Below are positions 34,938 through 42,296 of a stretch of DNA of 50,375 nt, in pieces; position 1 is the first letter of the stretch; each line of letters starts with the position of its first letter. A program made the position numbers and the translations under genes. Location: positions 1 through 50,375 of the forward strand of contig CALJRU010000072.1 of the NCBI GenBank assembly GCA_937976375.1, written 5' to 3'. Source of the stretch: an uncultured Peptococcaceae bacterium (GTDB lineage: Bacteria; Bacillota; Peptococcia; Peptococcales; Peptococcaceae). The notes below the pieces were generated by a model, which was not told the DNA's origin, made no database searches, and saw nothing but the letters and a program-made list of their open reading frames with translations.

Positions 34938-37900
34938 TCAAAAGCCGCCGAGCGCTCTTGAAATCACCGTTGCCGGCACGGCCACCGCGGCACCCAGCCA
35001 GCCCATGCGCTCCACACGCGTAAAGTAAGGCTGCGCAATATCGCGTATCAAACGTTCCAGCACCTGCGGCGACAGGGCATTGATGCGTGCCTCTACCAGT
35101 CCTGGCACATCAATCAGCGCCAGCAGGCTGCGGCCCTCTAACGTGAGATAAGACACACAGGCTGGTGACAGCATCGCCCAGACCTGCTTTGCCAGCGCGC
35201 TGCACACCTGTGCCTGCGCCGCATCGAGGGTGATCAGTTCTCGGCCCAGCTGCTGCAGGCGGCCGTCAGGAAGCGAGAGCAGGGCATCATAGGAACGCAC
35301 ATGCACCAACCGCTGCCCCGCCACGTTCAAAACAGGAGCCATCGCCTTGGTGACTGGTTCCCATGCCACATGCTGCCACATTTTTTGCCAGCTTGCTGCA
35401 GCAGGTTCTTCAAAGAGCGCCGGCCATGCGTCCAGGAGACCCTGCGTCAGCGCTGACACGATGTGTGCCTCCTGCGCCGCCGACAGCTGATCCTGCCACT
35501 GGAACACTGCCAGCACCACTGGCGCAAACTGTGCCTCCGAATAGGCTGCCAGCGTCTCACTCAGCCAGGCGCCTTCGTTGTCACTGAAGGTCACGCCTGC
35601 GTCAGCCAGCGAACGACCCGCCAGCTGCTGCTTCATCCAGGAAACGGCTGCGTCAGCAGCGGCGTCCTCCCGTTCCTGCCAATAGACAGGGAGTTTCTCG
35701 CCGAAGAAAACGCGCAGAACCGCCGTCACCAGCTGTCTGCCGCCAGCCATGTGATAGCCGAGCTGCAGCGGCAGGGATAAGCGTGGCTGCAGCGCCGCAT
35801 CGATCATCGCTGCAAAGTCATCGGCATGTTGGCAGCAAACCGCCGGCAGACTGCGATAATACGGCAGACAGCGCTGCCAAAGGTTCCAATACGCCTTCTC
35901 TTCTGTCGGCAGCACCAAGGCATGCAGCATGGCGTTGCCATAGTCCGTCCACGCCTCCTGAGACACCGCATGCAGCGTCTGCGTGAGCGCGCGCGTAAGA
36001 CTGCCGTTTGCTGCCTCGCGCATCGCCAGGCGCTGCACCCCTTTGCGATACACGCCACGCGATGCCGCCCACTCGCCTAAAAGACGCACGCCGTTGCAGC
36101 GCGCCCAAGACACATGCAGCAAGCGCCCCACACGGTCGCGGTCCAGCACACGGCCCAGCCATGCACCGGCCTGCTGTTCAGCCATCTTCTCCAGCAGCGG
36201 CTGCCAGCGGCCGTGGCTCACATCGCCCAAGTACCGTGCGCTGCGCGCCAGCAGCGTGTCAAAATGGTCATCAATATAATCTGAAAAGCGCCGCACCTGT
36301 ACCGCCCAAATCTCGTCGTTGATCATATAGGAAGCGGCCACATCGCTCATCTTGTGCGCAAAGCGCGACTGATTTTTGCTGATCAAGCCCTGGAAGCAGC
36401 CTATTTTTTTATACGGACGAAAGAGCCCTTTTACAGCGGCCACATTGGTGCCGTAGCCAACCACGCCGTACATGCCGATGCGTGCAGCCATCAAGGCCGC
36501 CACTTGATCAGGGTCCGGCGTCACGCCGCTTGCTTCCATGGCTACCCCCGTCGCTGCGCCGACGACGGCGCCAATGCCGCCGCCCAGATAGGCCAGCGGC
36601 CGCATTTCGCGCCCGATCATATCCAGCGCCAGCTCGCGCATTTCCTGCTGGCTCAGAGCGTCGATCTGTTCCTTGGTAATCTTGCCTAAAAATGGGCGCA
36701 GCTCGGTAAAGGCCATATCCTTCAGCAGCACCGCCAATTCAGCATAAGGCAGCGACGTTTTGCCGCTGCAGAGAAGCCGAGACAGCGGCTGCAGATAAAG
36801 CCATTCCAGCAATTCCTGAACAGCATCTTTGAGGCTCGCCCCGTTCAGCGGCCACTGGGCCAGCCAACCCCGTCCCTGCACCTGCCACCACCGACTCAAG
36901 CCGTCCAGAAGGGCTTCCTGCTGCTGCGTCGACAGCACATAGTCTGCAAAAGGACGTGCCAGCCATCCATTGACCAGCGCTGACCATGTCTGCACCTGGT
37001 CTGGGGTGAGATGCACCTTGGCGTAGGCAAAAAGCCCCCGAACGATACGCTCCATCAGCTGCGGCGTCAGCACACGCGCAAGGGGCTGCTCGAGAAAAAT
37101 GTTCAGCAGTTCAACAAGCAGGGCGCGCCCTTTCAGCATACGCTGGCGCAGCGCCGCAATGGCGTCTTCCGAATCGATGCCCACCTGACGCCAATGGTCG
37201 ATCTCCCTGACCACCCAAGACAACAAAAACTGCGCCAGCGCGTGGCAATAATCTTCATAATGTGCTGGGGCCAGCACCTTGTCCAGAAAAGCTGAGAGCC
37301 AGTCTTTGCCCTCTGTCATTTCTGCAAACTTGGCCTGCAGCGCCGCCAGCACCGCTTCACGAAAAAAATCGCCCATTTCTGAGCAGTCGGTCACGCTTTC
37401 CAAAAGCATCTGTTCAATGCGCGCGCGGTCTTCTACAAGCAGCGGCTTGAACGCCTCAACAAGCGAAGAGAGATGTTCTGTCAAGAGCGTGTCCAAGAGA
37501 CGCTCTGCGAGAACGTAGAGATGGTCCTGAAAAGCAGGGTCCTTCAGCACGTCCAGCCAGCGCGCCTCCTTGGCCGCCTGACGCGACAAAAGAAACTGCT
37601 CCAGGCAAGCCTCGAGGGTGGCACCGTCCACAGGCAGCACATCCTTGACGCGCAGTGCCGCATCGTGTGACGACCACGCAGCCGTGCAGGCCGCCTGCAC
37701 ACGCGCTTCCCATTGTTCCAGCCACTGGTTCAATCCTGCTTGATCCAACCGCGCCAGCACAGCCAAACGCCCAGCCAGCGCGCGCCCAAGACCGAGTTTT
37801 TCCAGCGACAAAGCACCAGCCTGCGCCAGCGCGTCCTGCAGCGCCTGGCGCATCGGCGCCGTCTCCAGCAGGGCCGCTATTTCTGCATGAACGGCTTCTG

Positions 37901-38255
37901 CGTTCAGCGAAACATCCGACACATCCAAAGCCGCAAGCTTTTCTCTTAGCAGGCGATACCCTGCGCCGTCTGTGTCAAGATCTGCCAGCGCGCAATCGGA
38001 CATGGCGTAGGGCAGTTCCTCGGTCAGCAGGTCCCTGATAAATTGCTCAAACATGGCAGCCATTTCCGGCTGTTCGCCCAGCGACTGTGCCGTTTCTTCG
38101 TCAATGATCTGCTCCTGCAGCACCTTGACGATCATATCTGTAAACTGAGCACGTTCACGCACCACCATGCCATTTTTTGCAAACAGCTGGCGAATGGCGA
38201 TGTCGTTCGTAAAATAGCCCGTCAACGCGCCCAAGATGGTTTCAATTGCAAGCAT
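34938..38255 (-). CDS. Very large DUF445-family membrane-associated protein
   Basis: A protein of 1105 residues, roughly three times the usual DUF445 (YheB-like) length. The family signature (Gly-rich turn, Thr-Asn, Ala-Ile, Leu-Phe) appears at the N-terminus as GALTGYFTNDIAIRQLF and again near residues 620-650 as GVVGYGTNVAAVKGLFRPYKK, followed by GLISKNQSRFAHKM. Between and after them are long helical, Leu/Ala-rich segments. A hydrophobic C-terminus (MGWLGAAVAVPATVISRAL) may insert in the membrane. Function is unknown. It leads the operon with sbcD-sbcC. GAAAGGAAAT precedes the ATG. The double signature suggests an internal duplication. Confidence 0.85.
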   Translation of the reverse strand: MLAIETILGALTGYFTNDIAIRQLFAKNGMVVRERAQFTDMIVKVLQEQIIDEETAQSLGEQPEMAAMFEQFIRDLLTEELPYAMSDCALADLDTDGAGYRLLREKLAALDVSDVSLNAEAVHAEIAALLETAPMRQALQDALAQAGALSLEKLGLGRALAGRLAVLARLDQAGLNQWLEQWEARVQAACTAAWSSHDAALRVKDVLPVDGATLEACLEQFLLSRQAAKEARWLDVLKDPAFQDHLYVLAERLLDTLLTEHLSSLVEAFKPLLVEDRARIEQMLLESVTDCSEMGDFFREAVLAALQAKFAEMTEGKDWLSAFLDKVLAPAHYEDYCHALAQFLLSWVVREIDHWRQVGIDSEDAIAALRQRMLKGRALLVELLNIFLEQPLARVLTPQLMERIVRGLFAYAKVHLTPDQVQTWSALVNGWLARPFADYVLSTQQQEALLDGLSRWWQVQGRGWLAQWPLNGASLKDAVQELLEWLYLQPLSRLLCSGKTSLPYAELAVLLKDMAFTELRPFLGKITKEQIDALSQQEMRELALDMIGREMRPLAYLGGGIGAVVGAATGVAMEASGVTPDPDQVAALMAARIGMYGVVGYGTNVAAVKGLFRPYKKIGCFQGLISKNQSRFAHKMSDVAASYMINDEIWAVQVRRFSDYIDDHFDTLLARSARYLGDVSHGRWQPLLEKMAEQQAGAWLGRVLDRDRVGRLLHVSWARCNGVRLLGEWAASRGVYRKGVQRLAMREAANGSLTRALTQTLHAVSQEAWTDYGNAMLHALVLPTEEKAYWNLWQRCLPYYRSLPAVCCQHADDFAAMIDAALQPRLSLPLQLGYHMAGGRQLVTAVLRVFFGEKLPVYWQEREDAAADAAVSWMKQQLAGRSLADAGVTFSDNEGAWLSETLAAYSEAQFAPVVLAVFQWQDQLSAAQEAHIVSALTQGLLDAWPALFEEPAAASWQKMWQHVAWEPVTKAMAPVLNVAGQRLVHVRSYDALLSLPDGRLQQLGRELITLDAAQAQVCSALAKQVWAMLSPACVSYLTLEGRSLLALIDVPGLVEARINALSPQVLERLIRDIAQPYFTRVERMGWLGAAVAVPATVISRALGGF

Positions 38256-38270
38256 TTTCGATTTCCTTTC

Positions 38271-38299
38271 TTGAACATTCCTGTTCGCAATGCTATAAT
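38271..38299 (+). promoter_or_regulatory. Sigma-A promoter of ssrA
   Basis: TTGAAC (38271-38276), a 17-base spacer and a perfect TATAAT (38294-38299) drive tmRNA. The predicted transcript starts near 38306, about 40 bases before the mature tmRNA end, implying 5' processing. It lies back to back with the DUF445 start codon. Confidence 0.85.
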
Positions 38300-38346
38300 A
38301 TTATAACACAGCTGTAGATATTTTACAGCCTGGTAACCATTTTCCT

Positions 38347-38695
38347 GGGGTCGTACTGGTTTCGACGGGGGATTGCGGTTGCCCTGTAAGCGTACCGAGT
38401 TACGCATGATCTCGTAAAATTGTGCACCTAAACTTAAACGCTAAAAACGAAAAATTAGCTTTTGCAGCGTAAGCTGTAAACTTCCTGCCTGCTGCGCCTG
38501 AGATGCGGGGTCAGGGAGCCAAACCATCAGGCTACCGGCTGATCACTGGGAAATAGTCCGCCGGGAAATTGATTTCTCTCGCAGCATCCAAGTTTGATCA
38601 TGGACGTGACTGCTGTTAAATCAAAACATGATCTACGTACGTAGAAAGCTTGGTGGCTGGTCTTTCGGACAGGGGTTCGACTCCCCTCGACTCCA
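38347..38695 (+). ncRNA. ssrA: Transfer-messenger RNA (tmRNA)
   Basis: This RNA rescues stalled ribosomes and tags their products for proteolysis. The 5' end GGGGTCGTACTGGTTTCGAC is diagnostic. Its first seven bases pair with CGACTCC at 38688-38694 as the acceptor stem, with discriminator A at 38695. The T arm GGTTCGACTCCCC is present. CCA is not encoded. The tag frame starts at GCT 38440 and stops at TAA 38470-38472, giving AKNEKLAFAA. Pseudoknot-forming sequences follow. Confidence 0.96.
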
Positions 38696-38700
38696 TCAAA

Positions 38701-38741
38701 AAACCGCAAAATGGCTCAGAAAGCACTTTTGCGGTTTTTGT
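38701..38741 (+). terminator. Terminator of ssrA
   Basis: AAACCGCAAAA and TTTTGCGGTTT form an 11-bp stem closed by a loop of about 15 bases, followed by further T residues. It lies 6 bases after the mature tmRNA 3' end. Confidence 0.88.
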
Positions 38742-38902
38742 TTTATCAGCAGAGGGCATCCATGCGCAGCCCTCTTTCAGTTTTTCGCGCAAATTCCAGA
38801 ATTCAGGTTGTTTTCTACAACTTTGCAGCTTTATAATAGATGATAATGCAAGTTGTTTCTGCGCACTGCGCAACATAGATGCAACACAGAAAAGAGGTTT
38901 TT

Positions 38903-39154
38903 ATGAATAAATTCAGTACCATTGTCACCGGCATCGTCGGCATTTTCTGCCTGATCTGCGGCATCATCATGCTGCTTGATCCCGGTTATCTCAAAGACGG
39001 CATAGTCATCTTTGTTTTGGGGCTTATTTTCCTTGTTTACGCTGTAAAGCGCTGGAAAAAACTGGCAGCCATGCCGAAGCGCGAGAAAAAATCGCCCTAT
39101 GATTTTGAAGCCAACAAGCCGCAAAAATTAACCGTCAAAGACAAAGAAAAATAA
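38903..39154 (+). CDS. Small membrane protein with two transmembrane helices
   Basis: An 83-residue protein not recognised as a named family. Residues about 6-27 and 34-52 are hydrophobic helices separated by a short DPGYLKDG turn. The C-terminal 30 residues are strongly basic and cytoplasm-like (KRWKK, PKREKK, KDKEK). AAAGAGG lies 5 bases before the ATG at 38903, which is preferred over an ATG at 38879. A terminator follows, so it is transcribed alone. The function is unknown. Confidence 0.7.
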   Translation: MNKFSTIVTGIVGIFCLICGIIMLLDPGYLKDGIVIFVLGLIFLVYAVKRWKKLAAMPKREKKSPYDFEANKPQKLTVKDKEK

Positions 39155-39173
39155 TGGCGACGCCATCAAAAAA

Positions 39174-39215
39174 ACCGTGTGTCTGACACAAGCTGATCAG
39201 ACACACGGTTTTTAT
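39174..39215. terminator. Bidirectional terminator
   Basis: ACCGTGTGTCTGA pairs with TCAGACACACGGT (13-bp stem) with A-rich and T-rich flanks. It ends the small membrane-protein gene and the convergent 94-residue gene. Confidence 0.9.
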
Positions 39216-39220
39216 TTATC

Positions 39221-39505
39221 TTAAAAATTGTAGAATTCGTTGGGTTCTACCACGACATGACGGGTCACATCCTGGCTGAAGTCGCCATACTGCACCACAT
39301 AATCGTAATGTTCCCAATCCACTTCATCTTCGCTCTTATCGGTGTTCCAGATGATCAAGAAATCACGTTCGTTGTTGTCCTGAGCGATGGCCTGCCACCA
39401 GTGTCCCTGCAGCACACGATCGGCGGTTTTCCCATCTTCGGAAGAAATGCGGAAGAAACTTCCAGCGAGACGTGGTTTTTCGATGCAATGTATTTTAACT
39501 GACAT
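39221..39505 (-). CDS. Uncharacterised 94-residue protein
   Basis: I do not recognise this protein. It is soluble, acidic and aromatic-rich (GHWWQAIAQ, DWEHYDYVVQYGDF), predicted beta-rich, with no signal peptide and no cysteine pair. The start at 39505 (ATG, MSVKIHC) has AGGAGG 11 bases upstream; the in-frame GTG 30 bases earlier lies inside and before that site. It ends in a shared bidirectional terminator, so it is an independent gene. Confidence 0.62.
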   Translation of the reverse strand: MSVKIHCIEKPRLAGSFFRISSEDGKTADRVLQGHWWQAIAQDNNERDFLIIWNTDKSEDEVDWEHYDYVVQYGDFSQDVTRHVVVEPNEFYNF

Positions 39506-39603
39506 GTATAAGTAAGCCTCCTTCTTATGATTCACGCTCCTTATATTTTATATAAAAGCATCAGCAAGGGCAACCTTTCTCAAACATATTCTGCAGAAAT
39601 TCT

Positions 39604-40083
39604 TCACTCGGCCAGTTGGGTCAGCGTTTCGCCGGCAATGCGATACACCGTCCACTCGTCCATGGCTTCGGCGCCCAGCGAACGGTAAAAATCGATGCTC
39701 GACTGGTTCCAATTCAGACACCACCATTCCAACCGCCCACAGCCACGTTCCACCGCAATGCGCGCCAGCTGCTTGATCAGCCCTTTGCCGATGCCCTGGC
39801 CGCGAAACGCCGGTTCCACATAGAGATCTTCCAAATAGATGCCGGCGCGGCCCAAAAACGTCGAGAAATTGTGGAAGAAGAGCGCAAAACCGACCTCTTT
39901 CCCATCAACGACCGCAAACAACACCTCGGCTTTTTCTTTGTCAAACAGCCATTCTTCCAGCGTTTCCTCGGTCGCCACCACCTCATGCTCCAATTTTTCG
40001 TAGGCCGCCAATCGGCGGATGAATTCCAGAATTTGTCCAACATCTTCTCGTTTTGCAAAACGAACCGTCCATTCAGACATCAT
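39604..40083 (-). CDS. GNAT-family N-acetyltransferase (diamine acetyltransferase-like)
   Basis: A 160-residue acetyl-CoA-dependent acetyltransferase. The pattern VRFAKREDVGQILEFIRRLAAYEK at the start, LEDLYVEPAFRGQGIGKGL (acetyl-CoA pyrophosphate loop RGQGIG) and WWCLNWNQSSIDFYRSLGA resemble spermidine/diamine N-acetyltransferases. The substrate is not certain. GGGAGGG lies before two adjacent ATGs (40083 and 40080); a longer frame to 40143 has no ribosome site. It diverges from the hydrogenase gene across a 169-base intergenic region. Confidence 0.85.
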   Translation of the reverse strand: MMSEWTVRFAKREDVGQILEFIRRLAAYEKLEHEVVATEETLEEWLFDKEKAEVLFAVVDGKEVGFALFFHNFSTFLGRAGIYLEDLYVEPAFRGQGIGKGLIKQLARIAVERGCGRLEWWCLNWNQSSIDFYRSLGAEAMDEWTVYRIAGETLTQLAE

Positions 40084-40160
40084 CAATTCCCTCCCAAAAT
40101 ATTTTTTTCTTTTATTATACATAATTTTTTCAACATTCCACATTCAATTTTCTCAAAATA

Positions 40161-40189
40161 TTGCTGATAGCAGAAAACTATGTTAATAT
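40161..40189 (+). promoter_or_regulatory. Predicted promoter of the hydrogenase gene
   Basis: TTGCTG (40161-40166), a 17-base spacer and TAATAT (40184-40189) point to the [FeFe]-hydrogenase gene. An inverted repeat lies just downstream of the -10 box. Confidence 0.6.
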
Positions 40190-40199
40190 TTTTATATAA

Positions 40200-40212
40200 A
40201 CTTAACATAAGT
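40200..40212. promoter_or_regulatory. Inverted repeat ACTTA-ACA-TAAGT, candidate operator
   Basis: A perfect 5-bp inverted repeat with a 3-base centre lies 11 bases past the -10 box, at the expected transcription start of the hydrogenase operon. It is in the right place for a repressor site. The sequence does not match the Rex, Fnr or Fur consensus. It could be chance in AT-rich DNA. Confidence 0.35.
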
Positions 40213-40252
40213 AAACATTTCAATGTGAAATGGAAAAACTGGAGTGTATACC

Positions 40253-41704
40253 ATGAATAATATGTTCGATACCGACGTTCAATTGCAAAAAAATAAAACA
40301 CTGACAGCCGTCGCCAAGCTGGCTTTCGACGGAAAATTGGACGCCTTCAGCATGATGAATATCAGCAAAGAACTCTTTCCGGATGACAGCAAACCAACCA
40401 TGCGCTGCTGCATTTACAAAGAGCGCGCCATTTCCGATGAATACGTCAAGCTGGCCTGCGGCGGCAGCCCGGAACAAACGTCCATCGTCAATGTTATTCC
40501 CATCGCCTGCGACGAATGCCCGCTGGACGGGATGACCGTCACCGACAACTGCCGCGGCTGCCTGGCCCACCGCTGCATGAACAACTGCCCAAAAGACGCC
40601 ATCAGCATTGGACCAGACCATCGCGCCACGATCGACCACACCAAGTGCATTTCCTGCGGACGCTGCGCCGCCAGCTGCCCATACAGCGCCATCGTCAAAC
40701 GCATCCGTCCCTGCATTGAAGCCTGCAAAGCCGGTGCTTTGTCCAGCGACCCTGTCAGCGGACGCGCCGTCATCAACGACGATAAATGCATTTCCTGCGG
40801 CCAGTGTGTGTACCAGTGCCCATTTGGAGCCATCGTCGACAAGAGCTATATCACCGATGTGATTCGCCTGATCCGCGAAAGCGACAACAACAAAAACTAC
40901 CACGTCTATGCCATTGTCGCGCCATCCATTGCCAGCCAGTACGACACCGTGCCGGATGTCTGCACCGAGCAGGCTGTCACCGGCATCCGCAATCTCGGCT
41001 TCCATGCGGTCTTGGAAGCTGCCTGGGGTGCCGACATGGTCGCCTATCTCGAAGCTCAGGAACTCGTCGAAAAAGGGTTTCTGACCAGCTCCTGCTGCCC
41101 TGGTTTTGTCGACTACATTCATAAGAATTATCCAGAGATTGTGCCAAAGATCAGCCACAACCTCAGCCCAATGGCGCAGCTCGGCAAGGTGCTGAAACAA
41201 ATGGACCCTGGCTGCAAAACGGTGTTCATTGGCCCATGCATCGCCAAAAAGAACGAACTGCGCCGCGTTCGGGAATTTGTTGATTCCGTCATCACCTTCG
41301 AAGAGCTGCAGGCACTGTTCAACGCCAAAGACATCGACATTTCCACCCTCGAAGGCACCATGCTCGACAACGCCAGCTATTTCGGGCGCATCTTCGCGCG
41401 CAGCGGCGGGCTCTCTGAAGCGGTCGCACAGGCGCTGAAAGAACATAACATCCCAGCCGATCAATTCACCGCCAACCCAATCATCTGCAATGGCCTTGCA
41501 GAATGCGACAAGGCATTGCGGCTTTATAATACCGACAAACTTGAAAACAACTTCATCGAAGGCATGTGCTGCTCCGGCGGCTGCATCGGCGGCCCTGGCT
41601 GCATCAACCACAGCCCGAAAGACGCCAACGAAGTCACCAAATACGGCAAAACCGCCATCGAACAAACCATCAAGTCGTCGATTTCTGTATTGGAAGGATT
41701 TTGA
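40253..41704 (+). CDS. Monomeric [FeFe]-hydrogenase, group B-like
   Basis: This 483-residue iron-sulfur protein contains an H-cluster domain. An N-terminal region has a cysteine-rich stretch (CDECP, CRGC, CMNNCP), then two [4Fe-4S] motifs, CISCGRCAASCP at residue 132 and CISCGQCVYQCP at 179. H-cluster motifs are TSSCCPGF (278), GPCIAKKNE (327) and GMCCSGGCIGGPG (437), each keeping the ligating cysteines but with group B-like wording rather than the group A MPC-KK-E and MACPGGC. It should reduce protons or oxidise H2 with ferredoxin-like partners. ATG at 40253 follows GGAG by 8 bases. A thioredoxin-like ferredoxin gene follows after 41 bases. Confidence 0.88.
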   Translation: MNNMFDTDVQLQKNKTLTAVAKLAFDGKLDAFSMMNISKELFPDDSKPTMRCCIYKERAISDEYVKLACGGSPEQTSIVNVIPIACDECPLDGMTVTDNCRGCLAHRCMNNCPKDAISIGPDHRATIDHTKCISCGRCAASCPYSAIVKRIRPCIEACKAGALSSDPVSGRAVINDDKCISCGQCVYQCPFGAIVDKSYITDVIRLIRESDNNKNYHVYAIVAPSIASQYDTVPDVCTEQAVTGIRNLGFHAVLEAAWGADMVAYLEAQELVEKGFLTSSCCPGFVDYIHKNYPEIVPKISHNLSPMAQLGKVLKQMDPGCKTVFIGPCIAKKNELRRVREFVDSVITFEELQALFNAKDIDISTLEGTMLDNASYFGRIFARSGGLSEAVAQALKEHNIPADQFTANPIICNGLAECDKALRLYNTDKLENNFIEGMCCSGGCIGGPGCINHSPKDANEVTKYGKTAIEQTIKSSISVLEGF

Positions 41705-41745
41705 TCAACCATCGATCATATTTTCACTGAAGGAGTGTTGAAGAA

Positions 41746-41988
41746 ATGAAAGTACAGGTATGTATCGGCAGTTCCTGCCACAAGCGCGGCAGCTACGCCA
41801 TTTTGACACGCTTAAAAGAACTGGTCGCCGAAAACGGCCTGGAAGACAAGGTCACTGTGGGCAGTGCCTTCTGCCTCAATCATTGCACCGAAGGGGTCAG
41901 CGTTGCCATTGACGACGACATTGTCACGGGCATTGGCCAAGGCAATGTGGACCAGTTGTTTGAACAGATCATCAAGCCGCAGGCATAA
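41746..41988 (+). CDS. Thioredoxin-like [2Fe-2S] ferredoxin
   Basis: An 80-residue protein with the four-cysteine pattern C-x4-C (CIGSSC) near the N-terminus and C-x3-C (FCLNHC) at about residue 43, as in NuoE C-terminal domains and the small subunits or domains attached to electron-bifurcating hydrogenases. It should carry one [2Fe-2S] cluster and pass electrons to or from the hydrogenase encoded just upstream. AAGGAG lies 10 bases before the ATG. It is followed by a terminator, so the two genes form a transcription unit. Confidence 0.87.
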   Translation: MKVQVCIGSSCHKRGSYAILTRLKELVAENGLEDKVTVGSAFCLNHCTEGVSVAIDDDIVTGIGQGNVDQLFEQIIKPQA

Positions 41989-41997
41989 CACAAATGT

Positions 41998-42044
41998 AAA
42001 AATCAGCATCGTTTAATAGGTTTAAGCGATGCTGATTTTTTATG
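41998..42044 (+). terminator. Terminator after the hydrogenase-ferredoxin pair
   Basis: AAAATCAGCATCG pairs with CGATGCTGATTTT around a 15-base loop, followed by TTTATG. It separates the hydrogenase unit from the transporter operon. Confidence 0.85.
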
Positions 42045-42087
42045 CTGACAACGCGTTCATTTTATAGTATTCCTAACTATATATACA

Positions 42088-42175
42088 CGAAATGATACGA
42101 AATAAACCGTTCTATCATGTATTTTTATGCATTTTTCGCTTAAAATACGCGAAATAATACGAAATACATCGAAAT
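42088..42175 (+). repeat. Five helically phased CGAAAT repeats upstream of the metal importer
   Basis: CGAAAT occurs at 42088, 42098, 42150, 42160 and 42170. Spacing within both clusters is exactly 10 bases, about one helical turn. The next 10-base step (42180) is the first base of the -35 hexamer of the transporter promoter. TTTCGC at 42134-42139 makes an inverted repeat with GCGAAA at 42149-42154. The layout is typical of direct-repeat sites of an activator (for example, OmpR/PhoB-type regulators use such phasing), but the binding protein is not identifiable from the sequence. Confidence 0.7.
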
Positions 42176-42179
42176 GCAT

Positions 42180-42208
42180 TTGACATTATTTTCAGAAAGC
42201 AGTAAAAA
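42180..42208 (+). promoter_or_regulatory. Predicted promoter of the metal-importer operon
   Basis: A perfect TTGACA (42180-42185), a 17-base spacer and TAAAAA (42203-42208, 4 of 6) lie 88 bases before the first transporter gene. The weak -10 box and the abutting phased repeats suggest activator dependence. Confidence 0.6.
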
Positions 42209-42296
42209 ATTATTAAAGGAATACATTGTCGCCCTATTAAAAAATAAAGGTCGCAATGAATTCTGATTATCCAATCAAAGAACAGGAGAGATTAAC

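Noticed and set aside
40200..40212. Rex or Fnr operator upstream of the hydrogenase gene
   Set aside because: The inverted repeat ACTTA-N3-TAAGT does not fit the Rex (TTGTGA-type) or Fnr (TTGAT-N4-ATCAA) consensus.
40220..41665. Minus-strand open frame of 481 codons opposite the hydrogenase gene
   Set aside because: It is a mirror frame produced by the strong third-position GC of the real gene; its translation is low-complexity Gly/Ala/Asp/Val with no family resemblance, whereas the plus strand has all cluster motifs.
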